Source: Daphnia pulex
Lineage: Eukaryota > Arthropoda > Branchiopoda > Diplostraca > Daphniidae
Direction: 5' to 3'
DNA: 64,000 nucleotides
NCBI RefSeq assembly: GCF_021134715.1
Contig: NC_060023.1
Span: 3,100,001-3,164,000 of the forward strand
The notes beneath the pieces were generated by a model. That model was not told where the DNA came from, searched no databases, and was given only the letters and a program-made list of their open reading frames with translations. Below, piece by piece: positions 14,201 to 25,812 of the stretch (position 1 is the stretch's first letter; each line of letters starts with the position of its first letter). The position numbers and the translations under genes are program-made.

Positions 14201-17200
14201 AATGTTATTAGATCTTTTCCGAGATGCAAGTGCATTTCAGCGTTGGGGGACAAGTCTACCCTGGTGAGCCAATCATCTACCGCCCTCCCGAGGATCGCAT
14301 ATTCGAGAATTCACGCAACATTAGCGTCAAGTTGCACCACCGAGTCGGTCGCTACGTGAAATTGCGCTTGTCCTTTCCGGCTCCTCCGGCTCGTTGGATT
14401 CTCATCAGTGAGGTGTCGTTTCGCTCCGAAATTGCCGCCAGGAATTACACGACTGAAGTGGACGGCAGTCCCGTCACTCCGCCAGCCGCCGCTCCCAATC
14501 CGCCCTTGTCAAATTTGCCACTCCCACCAACCGGTCACGATGTCGGGATCAACGCCGGATCATCTGATCAAACCAACGGTAACGAAAATATTTTATGAGC
14601 AAACATCAAACAAGGCGCGGTCTGGTTTTACACCATTTAGCGTTGATTTCACGATATTTGAATTAAATGAATTAGCTTACAAAATGAGAAATTATTTTTT
14701 AATATTTCGCCATCGTAACGGGAAAAATGATTAACATAGAAAAATATTACTGATGCTGTCCATATTCTGGCGATTGATGTGTTTACAACAAAGTAGACAG
14801 AGGAAATCCATGAATATGGAACGAAAGTAAACGATCCATTTTCTACCCTCTCGTGCCAAGCTTAGCTCCTTTTCCCCATTTTTTTTTTCTTAGTTTGAAA
14901 TTGGTAAACACAGAGCGCGTGAACGGTAACGAAACAACCCCCTCCTCCACTCCCTCACTCCCTCCTAGTCATTTAAAAAACCATAACCGTTGGAAAAGTT
15001 TCCCTCGCATATGAATACGAGCCTCTACGTCAGAGAGCGGCGGAGAGCGGAACATTCATTTTTCGGGAAGGCGACATCCGGCCGCTTAGACTTTCTTACT
15101 CATTCTCGCCAAGGCAAAAGAATCCATCCCCGATGAGTTCACATCTGGGTCCCCATCTCTTTCTTGGCGCTGCTATTAAATCATCTCTGTGTTCATGACA
15201 TTCCCGACTCGGTAAAAACCTTGCGGGAGCGCAGTAAAGAAAAAAAGAATTTCAACATAAATATGCGTGCAAGCGCAAACTACGGTATAGCAAAGGGTTT
15301 CTTTCTCTCTTTTATGTCAGCCAAGTTTTCACGAAAAACAGACGGAACTCGAAGACGACGATGAAGTTCATGAAAGTTCAAAGAGGCATATTTTCTCCGT
15401 CCGACCACCACCACCACCGTCAACTTTTGGTTTTTCTTTGTTTTGTTTTGTGGGTTTTTCACAAGCAATAACTCGGCCGGGTCTCTTTTCGAATATTATT
15501 GGCAATATAATAAGGAAAGGGGAAAAATGAGAAACAGTTTTGAATGGGTCGTTAAAGGAATAACAAAAAAGAAAAAACGGAAAACGCATGTAAGATCTGA
15601 AATAGTCCAAAGATCCAGAACAAAACCTAACGAAGCAGGCAGGGTCAGCGCATTGTTATTGCTAGTGACGTAAAACATAAACTGTTTTCTTTCTTCAGAG
15701 GACTGTTAAATTTTTGAACAAAATTTCCCAGCAGTGCTCTTGACTCCACCGATGTTCCTTTTAAAGGGTCAAAAGATTTTTTTGCAAAGTTTTAATGCAA
15801 TAATGTTATAATTTATAAAGCAATTAAATTTCACAAAGTTTAATTTTCTTTTGTTTTCGATTGACAGAGACGAGTCCGCCGACCAGAGAAAACCAAACGT
15901 ACATGGCCATCATCGTTGGTGTTCTGGTGGCCGTCAGTTTCTTGCTGGCAGCGGCCATCCTCTTTATGATGATGCGGCGGCGTCAACGCAAAAGTCTCTC
16001 CGGCAGTCCGTTGCCGGACAAGGCGAATTGGGCCTCCCAGGTCGGCAGTCAGCCCAGTCCGCGGCTATTGGACGGATCGGTCGGTGAACACCACGAGGAT
16101 CAATTAATGCAACATCATCGGGGAAAGATCTACAACAAGAACAATTCTCTTCCGTATGGGAACATTGGCGCCGACTTGTCGCGCTCGGACGCCGCCTCGC
16201 AGTACTTGCTGCCTCACTCGCCGGCCAGCGCCCATTTGACAAGGACCGAATATCAGGAGCCTTATCACGCCCTGCGCTTCTCGCCCTATTATAGTTACAG
16301 CACTCTGTTGCTGGCCGGAACTGAGGGGCCAATGAAAAAGACCAACACATCCGCAGGTAATGACAAGAAAACAAAAGAACTCGGCGACTCAGAAAAGCCA
16401 AAGTTGCGTCATAAATCAAAAGCGCTGCTCTTTTATGAGTGCTCGCGGCATTTCTAAATGGGCCAGCAGCAGTATAACCATTTGGCCGTGAGTCCCACCG
16501 ACGACGTCCGAAACTATTCTACGGACCCATTAATCTTACTTTGGAATAACCCGATGATCGATTTATGGTTTATAGTCTCAGACACGTACGACTACGCCGT
16601 GCCGGATATTAGCGGGATTAGCAGCTGCAGCGCCGCCCATCAGCCCCTACTGATCCAGCCAGCTTTACAGAAACAACAGCATCCGCATCAGCCCAAATTG
16701 CCTATCGCTTCCCCTCCATCGATGGCGATCGAAATCGACACTTTGGCCTCATCGTCTCATTCGACCACCACTAACGGCTCGGCGTCCTCGGCGTCGGTCC
16801 ACCTCGGATCCGGCAAGAACAATAATCAGCAGATCGGGCACTATAACGGAATCAGCGAATCCAGCCCATTGAAAAAGGTGAGAGAGAAACAACAGGGCAT
16901 CATTGCAGGCTCCCTCATTCCCAATGGCCGCGGGTCTCTTCGGCGGTATAATCCTCGTCCGATTCAGTCGATACAGAGTGTATAGTATAAGGTGGGGTTG
17001 CTGGGCCACATCCGGAGAATGAACGAATGAGCCGTCTAGCTTTATAGAGAGAGTTTAATGTCTTTCCTGTGCTTAGAGAGACAGCCACAGTCTCCCATTC
17101 TCTCAATATTGATTGACGGAAGCCCCACTGCTGATGGGTCTACATCCAAGTCACGCGATGCAGCACTCCACCTTCCATTCCCTGCTTCTAGGCACATAGC

Positions 17201-20200
17201 CGCATTATCAGCATAATAAATCGATTATCGTAATGGACTTTAAGAAGAAGAAAAAAGTGGCCACTACTGGAATCGTTTCTTTTAATGTTTTCGACGTGGT
17301 TTTCCAGTTGTGTTGGATTATTGACGAGAGACTCTCGGGGCTGGCGCTGGGTCTGCGTCAACTAAAGCGTCAATGCACGTGAAATTGGAATCCAACGGGC
17401 TTGGAACGAAATTAAAAAAAAAATACGTCAAGGCCTTAACTTGTGGTTTAAAATTCAATTTTTGAATTACAAAATCCTAGAAAAATACGGTAGAAAATGA
17501 AAAAAAAAAAATTACGAGCTGCTAGTTGATTGAGTCAAGAAGACCACGAGATTCCATGTTATGTCATGCACTGAAGAGTTTTCAGCTCAATTGGGATGGA
17601 AAGTCGACAGTTGCGGGAACATTTTTGATGTCCTTTTCAAAGTTTGCGGCTATCTATGATCTATTAGACATATATGGAGAATGGGATTTTAGTTTTTGAA
17701 ATAAAAAAAAACTCATTAAGTTAGTTGGTTTAACGTTGACTCGCTTAGCGATTTCATTTGATTGCCTCTAACTTCTAACTCTAACTCTCTAACTTTTAAC
17801 GAGTTGAATGAACAAAGTAGTCACACTTTTGTTTAAGTTGAAAAAAAATTCAAAAGAAACGAAACTCGAAACCAAAGCTGTTATAAGTCTTATAACATTA
17901 CTTCAAAAAATGAAATAAAAATGTAGTCGTAAATGGGAGTAAAATCGCGACAGCAGTGATGAAGATGCGGGTTTAACGAACAGACAGAGAGGTGAGATTT
18001 TTGCCATTCAGTGTCGGAAACAAAGTCGTTGCGGACAGTTTCGAATCTCACAGTCAAAAGATCGGCGCCATTGATCGACAAGAAGAAATAACGACACTCT
18101 TCTCACTTGGACGTTTACAACCCCGTAAAATAGAAAAAGAGAAAAACTGGTTTTGAGTTTTTGACCCATCCTCTTTGCAACTTAAAAGATTCTCGGGATT
18201 CGCAGCGGTGCGGCGTGTAAGAAAACCTCCAATCGCTTCGGTTGTTTTTCACGACGGCGTATATTATACGGCTAACACGATTCATAGGCTTCGTTATTGT
18301 ATATTTTGAACTTGGCATCAGTCGACTCGGGAATTACCGCATGAATAAAGAGAAATGTTAGTAATGTGCACCGAATCACCCTTTACCGGAAGAACCAATC
18401 GTGAGTGACGTGCGCTAGATACATAGCGCACAGATGACGATGGCGCCATCAAAAGTTCTTTTATTCAACAACTCTTCGCCTCAATTCTCTTTCTTGGGGT
18501 TGTTTGTTTTTCCACTGAAATTTTAATATCGTTTCACCATTTTTAAAAATGTGGTTTCGTTTTTGCTTCAATAAACCAGCCATTCCGATACGCCTTTAAT
18601 TTCTCCAGTTTTTATTTTATCCGTTTGAGGGTGTCGTTACGAACGACCACGATCTGCATCAGCGGTTTGTTGTTGATTGGAAACCGCGACTTTGTGGCGT
18701 CCTTTTTTATTTCCACAGAGGTCTTCGGTCAACCGTTGGTTTCTGGTTACGTTAGACGCCTAGTTTGCCTTTCTGACTGGAACATTTTTTATTGACAAAA
18801 GCTAAGAAAGTCAAGTCACTTTGCCACCAACTGGAGACCCAAGTAACTGGGCCGGTAACGAAATAGTTCTCCCTTTTAATTGGATTACCGTCTAGACTCT
18901 AAACAAATCCGCATTTTTACGTTCCCTTCAGGGCCCACCTCCCTGCGTTATTCCGTGAAAAGTAAACAGTTGGCTCATTTCAATGCAAATTGTAGCAAAT
19001 AAAACATCTCAATTTTGACATTTCTGCTGAATCCGCACCCTTTGAAGAAAGCTTATTATTTCCCTGTTTCCATTTCTAGAACCAAATTTAATAGTAATAC
19101 CTAATTATAAATGTTCGAAAATTAATCCAATAATATAATTATTTTTTTTTTTTTATTACAGCCGGCGGACCGGGCAGAATTATTATCCGCCCTGAAATCG
19201 AGGGCCGAATCACTGATGATCCCAGAATTATCTCTCAGCAAACTGCATCTGGTCCAGCGGATCGCCAATGGGGCGTTCGGCACGGTATACAAAGCCGAAG
19301 CCGAGCACATCCCCGAGTACGGAAGTGCCGTCTACACTTCACGGCGACTGGTGGCCGCTAAATATCTTCCCAATACGTCGGAAAAAGACAAGTAAATCAT
19401 ATCTGTTTCCGTTTGATCAATTCATTCTCACATCATCTAACCGATCATTTCTACTTATTCCCTTCTCTCGCACAAATAATCAGGTCGGGATTCTACCAGG
19501 AAGTGAGGCTACTGGCCGCCTTGGACGATCCTCATTTATCGCGTGTTCTGGCCGTCTGCACGACGGAAGAGCCATTCTGTGTCGTCCTTGAGTATTTGGA
19601 CTACGGCGATTTGAACCAATTCTTGAAGCTGCACCGATTCCGCCCGGATCAGCAAATTAATTTGTCTGATAGTCGCAACAACATTTCTAAACCGTTTTCT
19701 ACTCCGGACGAAACATTAACGTACGAACAATCGCATTGGAGTTAAAATTCATTTCCCACTTAATTTACAAATTTTTTTCCCAATAGGATGGGAAGTCTGA
19801 TATTTATTGCCAGTCAAATCGCATCTGGAATGCGCTACCTCGAGTCGCTAAATTTCGTTCATCGCGATTTGGCCGCCAGGTAATTTCATTCGAATGTTAT
19901 AAAAATGCTGCAAATTATAACGCAATGTTATCAACAACAAAACCAACAGGAACTGCCTGGTAGGCAAAGGGCTTCAGATCAAAATCTGCGATTTTGGGAC
20001 CGACAGTGACATATATGGATTGGATTATTATCGCTCCGAGAATCAAGCACTCGGCTTACCAGTCCGCTGGATGGCATGGGAATCCGTCATACAGGTATAC
20101 CAAATAACAACAACAAATAACGCAAACATGTTATGGGGTTTCAATTCTAACGTCTGGAAATTATGGTGTGATCCAGGGGAAATATACGACCAAGAGTGAC

Positions 20201-20488
20201 GTGTGGTCGTTTGCCGTCACCCTGTGGGAGATCCTCGTTCTTGCCCGTCAGCGTCCCTATCAAGAACTCAGCGACGAGGCCGTCATCGAAAATCTGCAAC
20301 GGTTCGCGCAGGGGACTATCGCCAGCGCCCCACCGTGCGTTTCCCTGGCGAGACCACAGCACTGCCCTCGCGATATCTACGACCTGATGTGCGAATGCTG
20401 GCGGCGACTGCCCACCGAACGGCCTTCCTTCCGTGAAATCCACCTTTTCCTCCAGCGCAAGAACCTTGGCTACTCTCCCACTGCGTAG
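5230..20488 (+). CDS. Ddr: Discoidin domain receptor tyrosine kinase (15 coding exons)
   Basis: Collagen-binding receptor tyrosine kinase of the plasma membrane (known family role). Coding exons: 5230-5353, 6292-6397, 7931-8052, 8317-8426, 13278-13420, 13620-13804, 13906-14033, 14212-14578, 15868-16356, 16582-16877, 19162-19391, 19484-19720, 19787-19879, 19950-20094 and 20177-20488. All junctions are GT-AG and keep frame, giving 1028 residues. The start was chosen because it gives a basic then hydrophobic signal peptide (about residues 1-38). The discoidin domain (43-200) begins [13 protein letters not shown], and a discoidin-like domain follows (200-400). Then come a proline-rich stalk, a transmembrane helix (441-464) and a Ser/His/Gln-rich juxtamembrane region. 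The kinase shows Lys757 (VAAK), Glu773, GDLNQFL, HRDLAAR (871-877), DFG (891-893), DYYR and RWMAWES. Odd: the first glycine of the glycine loop is Ala (IANGAFG). An in-frame TAA at 16455 lies inside the 225-bp intron, so splicing there is required. Family assignment is secure. Confidence 0.95.
5354..6291 (+). other. DDR intron 1
   Basis: Donor GTACGT at 5354 and acceptor TTAG at 6290-6291. The phase-1 split codon (A|GT) joins the signal peptide to the discoidin domain. I see no other gene in it. Confidence 0.8.
6398..7930 (+). other. DDR intron 2
   Basis: 1533 bp between GTACTA and TGTGCAG. AT-rich in its middle. I find no supported internal exon, RNA gene or transposon. Confidence 0.75.
8427..13277 (+). 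other. DDR intron 4 (longest intron, 4.85 kb)
   Basis: Splits the first discoidin domain between its GRFGNGQ half and its FFPYSHHRR half. It holds purine-rich tracts, a small tandem repeat of GCTCAGCCAA units near 10810-10832 and scattered open frames without motif support. Long early introns often carry enhancers. I see no specific site I can name. Confidence 0.7.
14579..15867 (+). other. DDR intron 8
   Basis: 1289 bp between the extracellular proline-rich stalk and the transmembrane exon. Contains a short CAC-rich tract near 15403. Nothing else recognised. Confidence 0.75.
16878..19161 (+). other. DDR intron 10
   Basis: 2284 bp between the juxtamembrane exon and the first kinase exon. It ends in a long T-tract and TTACAG. 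Its last 44 bases are matched in inverted orientation at the right end of the window, so the inverted duplication reaches at least into this intron. Confidence 0.75.
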
Positions 20489-21222
20489 AAAAACCTTGTG
20501 CTACTGAAGCCATGCAAAAATGTATTGTATACTCTAACGACGAGCGTTTAGTTCATCATCTTTAGTTTTCGTCAACACGTATACAAGAAAATATTCAATT
20601 CCTGCATATCAACAGCGTCACAAATTCTCGGTGAGAAACGTAACGGTTGCTTCTGCTGTGATATGTTCCAATTTCGTATTATACATATATTCTAATATCT
20701 ATCGTGTACAAAACCTTTTGCTGTTAGTTATTAGCTATTTCATTAACAATGTTCGGATGAGCTAGTCAATATTCGGCGCTTCAATTTTGTTTTGTTCAAT
20801 GATTACTTGAAATGTGTCTTATTATAGTCTGGAACGATGGGGTAAATCTGGTTCTTTTGATTCTTTGGATAGAGTATACACTGCTGGTATTCAATTGAGA
20901 AGTAATCAAGTTAACGTGTATAAATGGTGATCAAATAATTTTTTACATTCACTTAATTTTGTATTATATCACTCTGTCCGTCGAAATTCTTTTGTATAAA
21001 ATAACAATGATTGCTGGCCGCTTTATGAATGTAGTGTTAATACATTGGCCATAAATCGCTCTGTGGAATCCTACCGTTGTTATTCTCACTCATTTTTATC
21101 TTTCAGACTTTCACTTATACGTAGGTTATAGGTTTATATATATTATATACGTATAAAGCCTACATAGATTATTGTTTATTAGTTGCAGTTTTGTTTGTTT
21201 CGTTAGCGGTTACATAAATAAA
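20489..21222 (+). other. DDR 3' untranslated region with AATAAA signal
   Basis: Begins after the TAG at 20486-20488. A canonical AATAAA lies at 21217-21222. The region is AT-rich and is conserved in the inverted copy, where the matching signal reads TTTATT on the plus strand at 61906-61911. Which signal is used cannot be told from sequence. Confidence 0.6.
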
Positions 21223-21617
21223 TTAAAATGAATTTTTTGTAATCAGCAATAGATTACAGTATAATGTTAAACCAAAAGCAAACGATTGTGGGTGTAGAAT
21301 CATTATTTATAACTCAATTAAAAAAATAACTAGTAGTGAAAAACATCGAACCGAAACCGAAACATGCGTAGGCCTACTGAGTCGAGATAGTGCACTCTTT
21401 AGTTCTTTTACGAAATAGCTGTTACCCTCTCGATTTATCTAACCATGGATGTCGCATTTTTATAACAAAAACTTTCGCCAGTGATTAAATTTCGAGATTT
21501 CCGTTTTATTTATGAGCAATTACAGGCACATGTTTGTATATCCGTTACCCTCTAAATTTTTTTCATCTCCTGACATATTTGCACCGACTGAGCGGCGTCT
21601 AGTAAAATATTTTCGAA

Positions 21618-22397
21618 CCCACATAACACAGGGCAGTCCTTCGGATGTCGTACTCGGATGTTCAAAACATCCGTCGGACATCCACTGGACCGCCATCTAT
21701 GTTTCTTTCTTTATTCCATATTCATTTCTTACTCGAATTTTTTTTTTTACTTATAAAAATTTTTGACTCTTCGGGATTCGGACCCGGAGCGACTGGGTGG
21801 AATCCCAGTCCTTAACCGTCACGCCATTAGTTAGTTACAAGAATTGAGTCATTCTACGGACATATTCTTATAAGTCTTTGAAATCAGCCTTCGTTCAATT
21901 TCAATAAAAGCACATTTTCATGAGAATCTGAATAATTCTTTTTTAAATTTCAACAATGAAACGTTTACGGAATCAGTTTTTAACGTGTCTGATGTGAAAT
22001 TTTTATGTTTAACTTAACCCGATTACGCAAATTTAATATTATTTTTAATTTTAATTTAAAAAATAAAGTTTCTTCTCATCCATACAATGTCTAGAGAAAA
22101 ACAAAATTTTGAAAACAATTTTCTACCTAAAGGAATTTTTAAGTTTGCGGCTGATATTTTTTGTAAAAACACATAAAAATTCAACGTCTTCGAAGAAAAT
22201 TACTTTATGCGATTAAATATCTATAGGCCTACTTGGATGTATTATGAATGTCAATAGGAGGTTGTTTTTGCTCATCCCATGGACAACCAATACGTATAGC
22301 CATTGGAAATCCATTTAACTTCCCGTACGGGACTTGGCTGTCAATCGGATATGCGGCTCTCATTCGGACATCCTGCGGATGAAGTGTGCTATGTGGG
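21618..22397. mobile_element. Non-autonomous DNA transposon with CCCACATA termini and GAA target duplication
   Basis: Starts CCCACATAACACA and ends with the inverted form TGTGCTATGTGGG, flanked by GAA on both sides (21615-21617 and 22398-22400). The inverted DDR arm shows the unfilled site with a single GAA (61469-61471), which fixes both ends of the insertion. No transposase frame is visible. The 3-bp duplication fits PIF/Harbinger-type or other 3-bp superfamilies, and the family cannot be named from this alone. Confidence 0.85.
21765..21835 (-). mobile_element. tRNA-derived SINE head (pol III boxes, A-rich tail)
   Basis: On the minus strand TGGCGTGACGG resembles an A box and GGTCCGAATCC a B box, at tRNA-like spacing. 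A CTGGG...CCCAG anticodon-like stem lies between them and a run of about ten A follows downstream. The anticodon loop length is wrong and no good acceptor stem forms, so a functional tRNA gene is unlikely. It lies inside the CCCACATA transposon. Confidence 0.5.
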
Positions 22398-22533
22398 GAA
22401 TAGGGTGTAAATATACACCGTACATACAGTATATATACACAGTGTGATCCGTAGTTAGAAACTGAACTTTGTCCTGAGATCGGAAACTTGGCACGCTAAT
22501 GCAGCGCCAAGCGGCGTCGGTCGTCGGGCAGAC

Positions 22534-23061
22534 CATGGTAAAAGAGGGGATGGTATGTTCACGTACTAGAAATTTCCCATAAGGCTAGATCCTCGGGTTT
22601 TCAGTTTTTTTTTCAAAGTCCTTTGCCACGATGTATGGTGCTGCCACCAAACGTTGCGTTCCTGAGTCGTATTTTGTTGAATTGTGCTTCCAAAAAGGGC
22701 TTATGATTAGCAATTTTTGAATTGTTTCAAGCAATTGGTAGCCAGTTTGAAGAACGTCCATCTCCCATTTGAGATGACGTAGGTTCAAATCAACAATAAT
22801 TTATTTATTTTCCTTTTTTTCTATATTTTTAAAGCGAAATTGAAAGAATACCTTGATTCTGTAAAAAATGCGAGTTTTTTCACATTTTTAAAAACAAAAT
22901 CCGAATTTGTTTTCTTTCGCAAGGACTTAGAAAAAAAATACGTGTTCAGATAGTTCTGGAGAAAATCCGCTTGGTGTCACTACCATTCATCGTGGCAACC
23001 TGGGATCCAGCCTTATGGGAAATTTCTAGTACGTGAACATACCGTCCCCTCTTTTACCATG
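22534..23061. mobile_element. MITE with 59-bp terminal inverted repeats
   Basis: Positions 22534-22592 and 23003-23061 are inverted repeats matching at 57 of 59 positions, starting CATGGTAAAAGAGGGGA. The 528-bp element has no coding capacity. I see no clear target duplication. It lies just outside the end of the DDR inverted arm. Confidence 0.85.
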
Positions 23062-23085
23062 CTCGAATAGGGTTTTCGCTATTGC

Positions 23086-23248
23086 ACCGTCAGGCCGCTA
23101 GGGGCGCTCTGGCGGCTGGGGAATCCCGGCTGCTATCTAGTCTACGGCTAGATGTACCCTCCCCTTTTCTGACGGCTGAGGTTACCCTACCCCTTCTGAC
23201 GGCTGGATGAACCCAGCGTTCCAGAACCGTCAGGCCACTAGAGGCGCT
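23086..23248. repeat. Pair of 23-bp direct repeats (ACCGTCAGGCC...GGCGCT)
   Basis: Copies at 23086-23108 and 23226-23248 differ at two positions and are spaced by 140 bp. Related 'gacggctg' strings lie between them. Possibly the end of an unnamed element. Confidence 0.55.
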
Positions 23249-23552
23249 GTGACAAGCAAATGTTTACACGTTTTGTTTGCACATCGAAGCGAAACCTAAC
23301 TAATTGCTGTCTCATAGAGGCAATTCACATCGCGGTTTGGCGTGTCAATTGTTTCGATGTCCGCCATTTTCTTTGGTTGTTTTGCGTTGTCTGTATTGGC
23401 TGAAAGTGTGTTTTCCCAATACAAAGTGGATTTTGTGTTTTAGTGTGCTATTTAAAAAAAAATTTTTTGTGTCAGATAATTGCTTCCGATTGCTACGTAT
23501 CTTACCATACTTTCCTCATGCTTTCATTTTTTTAGAGATAGGGAAAAATGTA

Positions 23553-24053
23553 CAGTGGGTACCGAAAGTATCCGTACGGCTGAGAGGATCAGTAGGGAAA
23601 ACGCGTTTTTCAAAACGCTCCCAAAAATAGAATTCTCGGTGGAATTCAATAAAATTTTTTTCAAAGGTTAATATTAGGGCGGGGTATCATGTGATTTTTT
23701 TTTTTAATTTTTCAACAACGCGACATGTTGTTTTTATCGCGTTGCTTAAGTATCCGTACGGCCGAGAGGCCTAGTAGGGAATTGGCTTACTTTGGAGGCC
23801 TGTCATTTGGTATCTACGTAACATTATAGGATGGGAAACTTCTTAAAATACAGAGCTGCATTAGCTCTATTTGTGATCATAAGATCACATTTTTCAAGTT
23901 TCATTTATAGTAATGAAATTGAAAATGAAAACAAGAATTATAAGTTTTCCGTTTATTTCCCATCGATTCCCCCTCACCAGTGGTGCCATATCTCAAAATC
24001 TCTTTCTTCCCTTGGACGGAAGAGGGAGAAAGAGAAAGGGTAAATATTTTGGG
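23553..24053 (+). mobile_element. Tc1-like element end with IR/DR structure, copy 1
   Basis: Begins TA|CAGTGGGTACCGAAAG. The motif AAGTATCCGTACGG occurs at 23566 and again as a direct repeat at 23748, 182 bp apart. This is the IR/DR arrangement known for Tc1/mariner elements of the Sleeping Beauty type. No transposase or opposite terminus is seen, so this is a one-ended relic. A second copy lies at 55927. Confidence 0.7.
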
Positions 24054-24208
24054 AAATCGTTTAATTCTTATTTCTTTAATATCTAAGCAAATAACCATGA
24101 GATTTTCATAAAACTTATGACAGTTAATCATTACACTACCAAGAATAAACTGTAGAAAAATTGAATTTTTAAAATCATTTTTACTATTTTTACCGACCCT
24201 GTCCATTA

Positions 24209-24901
24209 GGGGAGAGTAGTACTAGTTGACGTTTTTTTTTTGTTTTTGCACTTCTTTATTTCTCAATATTTTTAATCCCCGCTAGGCTTAAAAAAGAGGA
24301 AAAAATCAGCTATCAAAAGCGTGTTTTTAGTTTATGACAATTTGCTTTGTTTAAAACCAAAAGCGCTTTGAAAATGCAGGAGGGTGGGTCGAGTTGGGGG
24401 CAACATGCTCATGTACGCGGGGTAGGACGGCCCATGTTATTCTAACGGGCTAAAAGAACACCTGGCGATGGCGTCATCAACTAAATTTTCCGAAAAATTT
24501 TCCCTCCCATATCTAACCCAGCCACACAAGTTGCCCCGAGAAAAAGGTTTCTTTGTTATTATTGCGTTTTCAAGCAGTAATTTTGTTAATAAAAATGAAT
24601 AAAAATTGGTGTCTAAAAGAGGAAAGAATTTCCTTTCAGAAACTTATTTTTTATAAATTTTAAGTTAACTAGGGAAGTCCACAAAAGAAAAAAAGAAAAC
24701 GAAATGGACGACACGATTTAAGGGCCAAAAAATTATTTTAGTTGTTGTTTCCATACTACATTGACTATTTCCGTAATTTTTTTTTAAAGATGCGCAAAAA
24801 AACTATAACTGGGAATTTTTTAAATGCAATCCCTCGATCGCAGGAGGACGAAAAACGGTGGGTGCCAACTTACACACTACCTCAATTGCCCCGTTCTCCC
24901 C
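24209..24901. mobile_element. DNA transposon relic with GGGGAGA termini and TA target site
   Basis: Left end TA|GGGGAGAGTAGTACTAG, right end ...CCCCGTTCTCCCC|TA. The ends are inverted over GGGGAGA and then only loosely similar, so the element is old. A related terminus, TAGGGGAGACCGGGG, occurs on the minus strand at 55674. No coding frame is supported. Confidence 0.5.
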
Positions 24902-25752
24902 TATGGCCCGGTGTCCCAAATGGGTTTGGTCTCACCTAGAATGCGTCTTGTTTCCGTACAAAATTTTGTTATTCATAAAAAATGAATGATTTTTGCGTAA
25001 ATAATCAAAAGGGGTTATTTTATCGTTAAAATATGTAAATTCTTGAAGAACTTATTCCATTAATTTTGAGGATGCTCTTTGTAACGATAAAATACGGTTC
25101 AAGAATGAAGAATATGAGAAAAATATAGACGCAATTAATTTGCATTAAATACGCATATGTAGAACGGTTTCGCTGCAATGATCAATTGCATTTTTAAGGC
25201 GCGTTTTAAAAACCAAATACGGTATGACATGATGTAAAAAATCGTTCGTTATAACCGTATTTTTAAGCTCTTTATTTGCATTTAACAAGCAATCTCCCAC
25301 TCAACCGGACCGAAATACCCCCTTTTTCCGGAGGTCGTATTCGGATCGTAATCTGGAAAGGGAATCTAAAAAAAGGACTAGGTCTATTCTGCTCAGAATC
25401 GCAAGGCGATTCCAACGGAATAAAGTCGGGATTTTTATCTTGTTTTGTTCCCGAGATAATCGGGATTGAAAATCGTGAAAAATCACGAAGACCCAAAGTC
25501 TCCCCCTCAAACTACATCGCTTTTAGCCGTATATTCAGCTCTTAAAAAAACTAATTCATACAAAATGTAGCCCTTTCATCCCTCTTTCAGAATTCAAAAT
25601 GATTTTTGTTAATTCGTTGAGATGTCTGAGCTATCACGATTTTTGTGATATGGGGGATTTCGACACATTTTTCAGGCATTTTATTCGGCGTTGCCGATTG
25701 CCGTATATGTGCTTTTCGCTCCCTTTTCTGTCCACTACTTCAATTTTTCCCT
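24902..25752. other. AT-rich intergenic sequence
   Basis: No gene, RNA or clear repeat boundary recognised. Short open frames on both strands have no motifs. Confidence 0.5.
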
Positions 25753-25811
25753 GTTTCCTATGTATCAAGGACTTGAAGATCGATACAGATGGGACTTGAT
25801 ACATAGGAAAC
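25753..25811. repeat. Perfect 17-bp inverted repeat (hairpin)
   Basis: GTTTCCTATGTATCAAG at 25753-25769 is exactly inverted at 25795-25811, with a 25-base loop. It sits immediately before the transposase relic. Confidence 0.85.
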
Positions 25812-25812
25812 A

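Larger units (their letters stand above)
19118..22507 (+). repeat. Left arm of large inverted duplication (DDR 3' half)
   Basis: This segment matches the reverse complement of 61365-64000 through DDR exons 11-15, their introns, the 3' untranslated region and about 1.3 kb beyond. The match stops after the shared GCTAATG(C/T)AGCGC at 22507. The left arm contains a 780-bp transposon that the right arm lacks. The true upstream end is hidden because the right arm runs off the window. Confidence 0.9.

Noticed and set aside
15964..16419. Minus-strand frame opposite the DDR transmembrane exon
   Set aside because: Shadow of the real exon, which has a transmembrane helix and correct splice phases.
21765..21835. 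Functional tRNA gene
   Set aside because: The anticodon loop does not form with seven bases and no acceptor stem pairs. A SINE head fits better.
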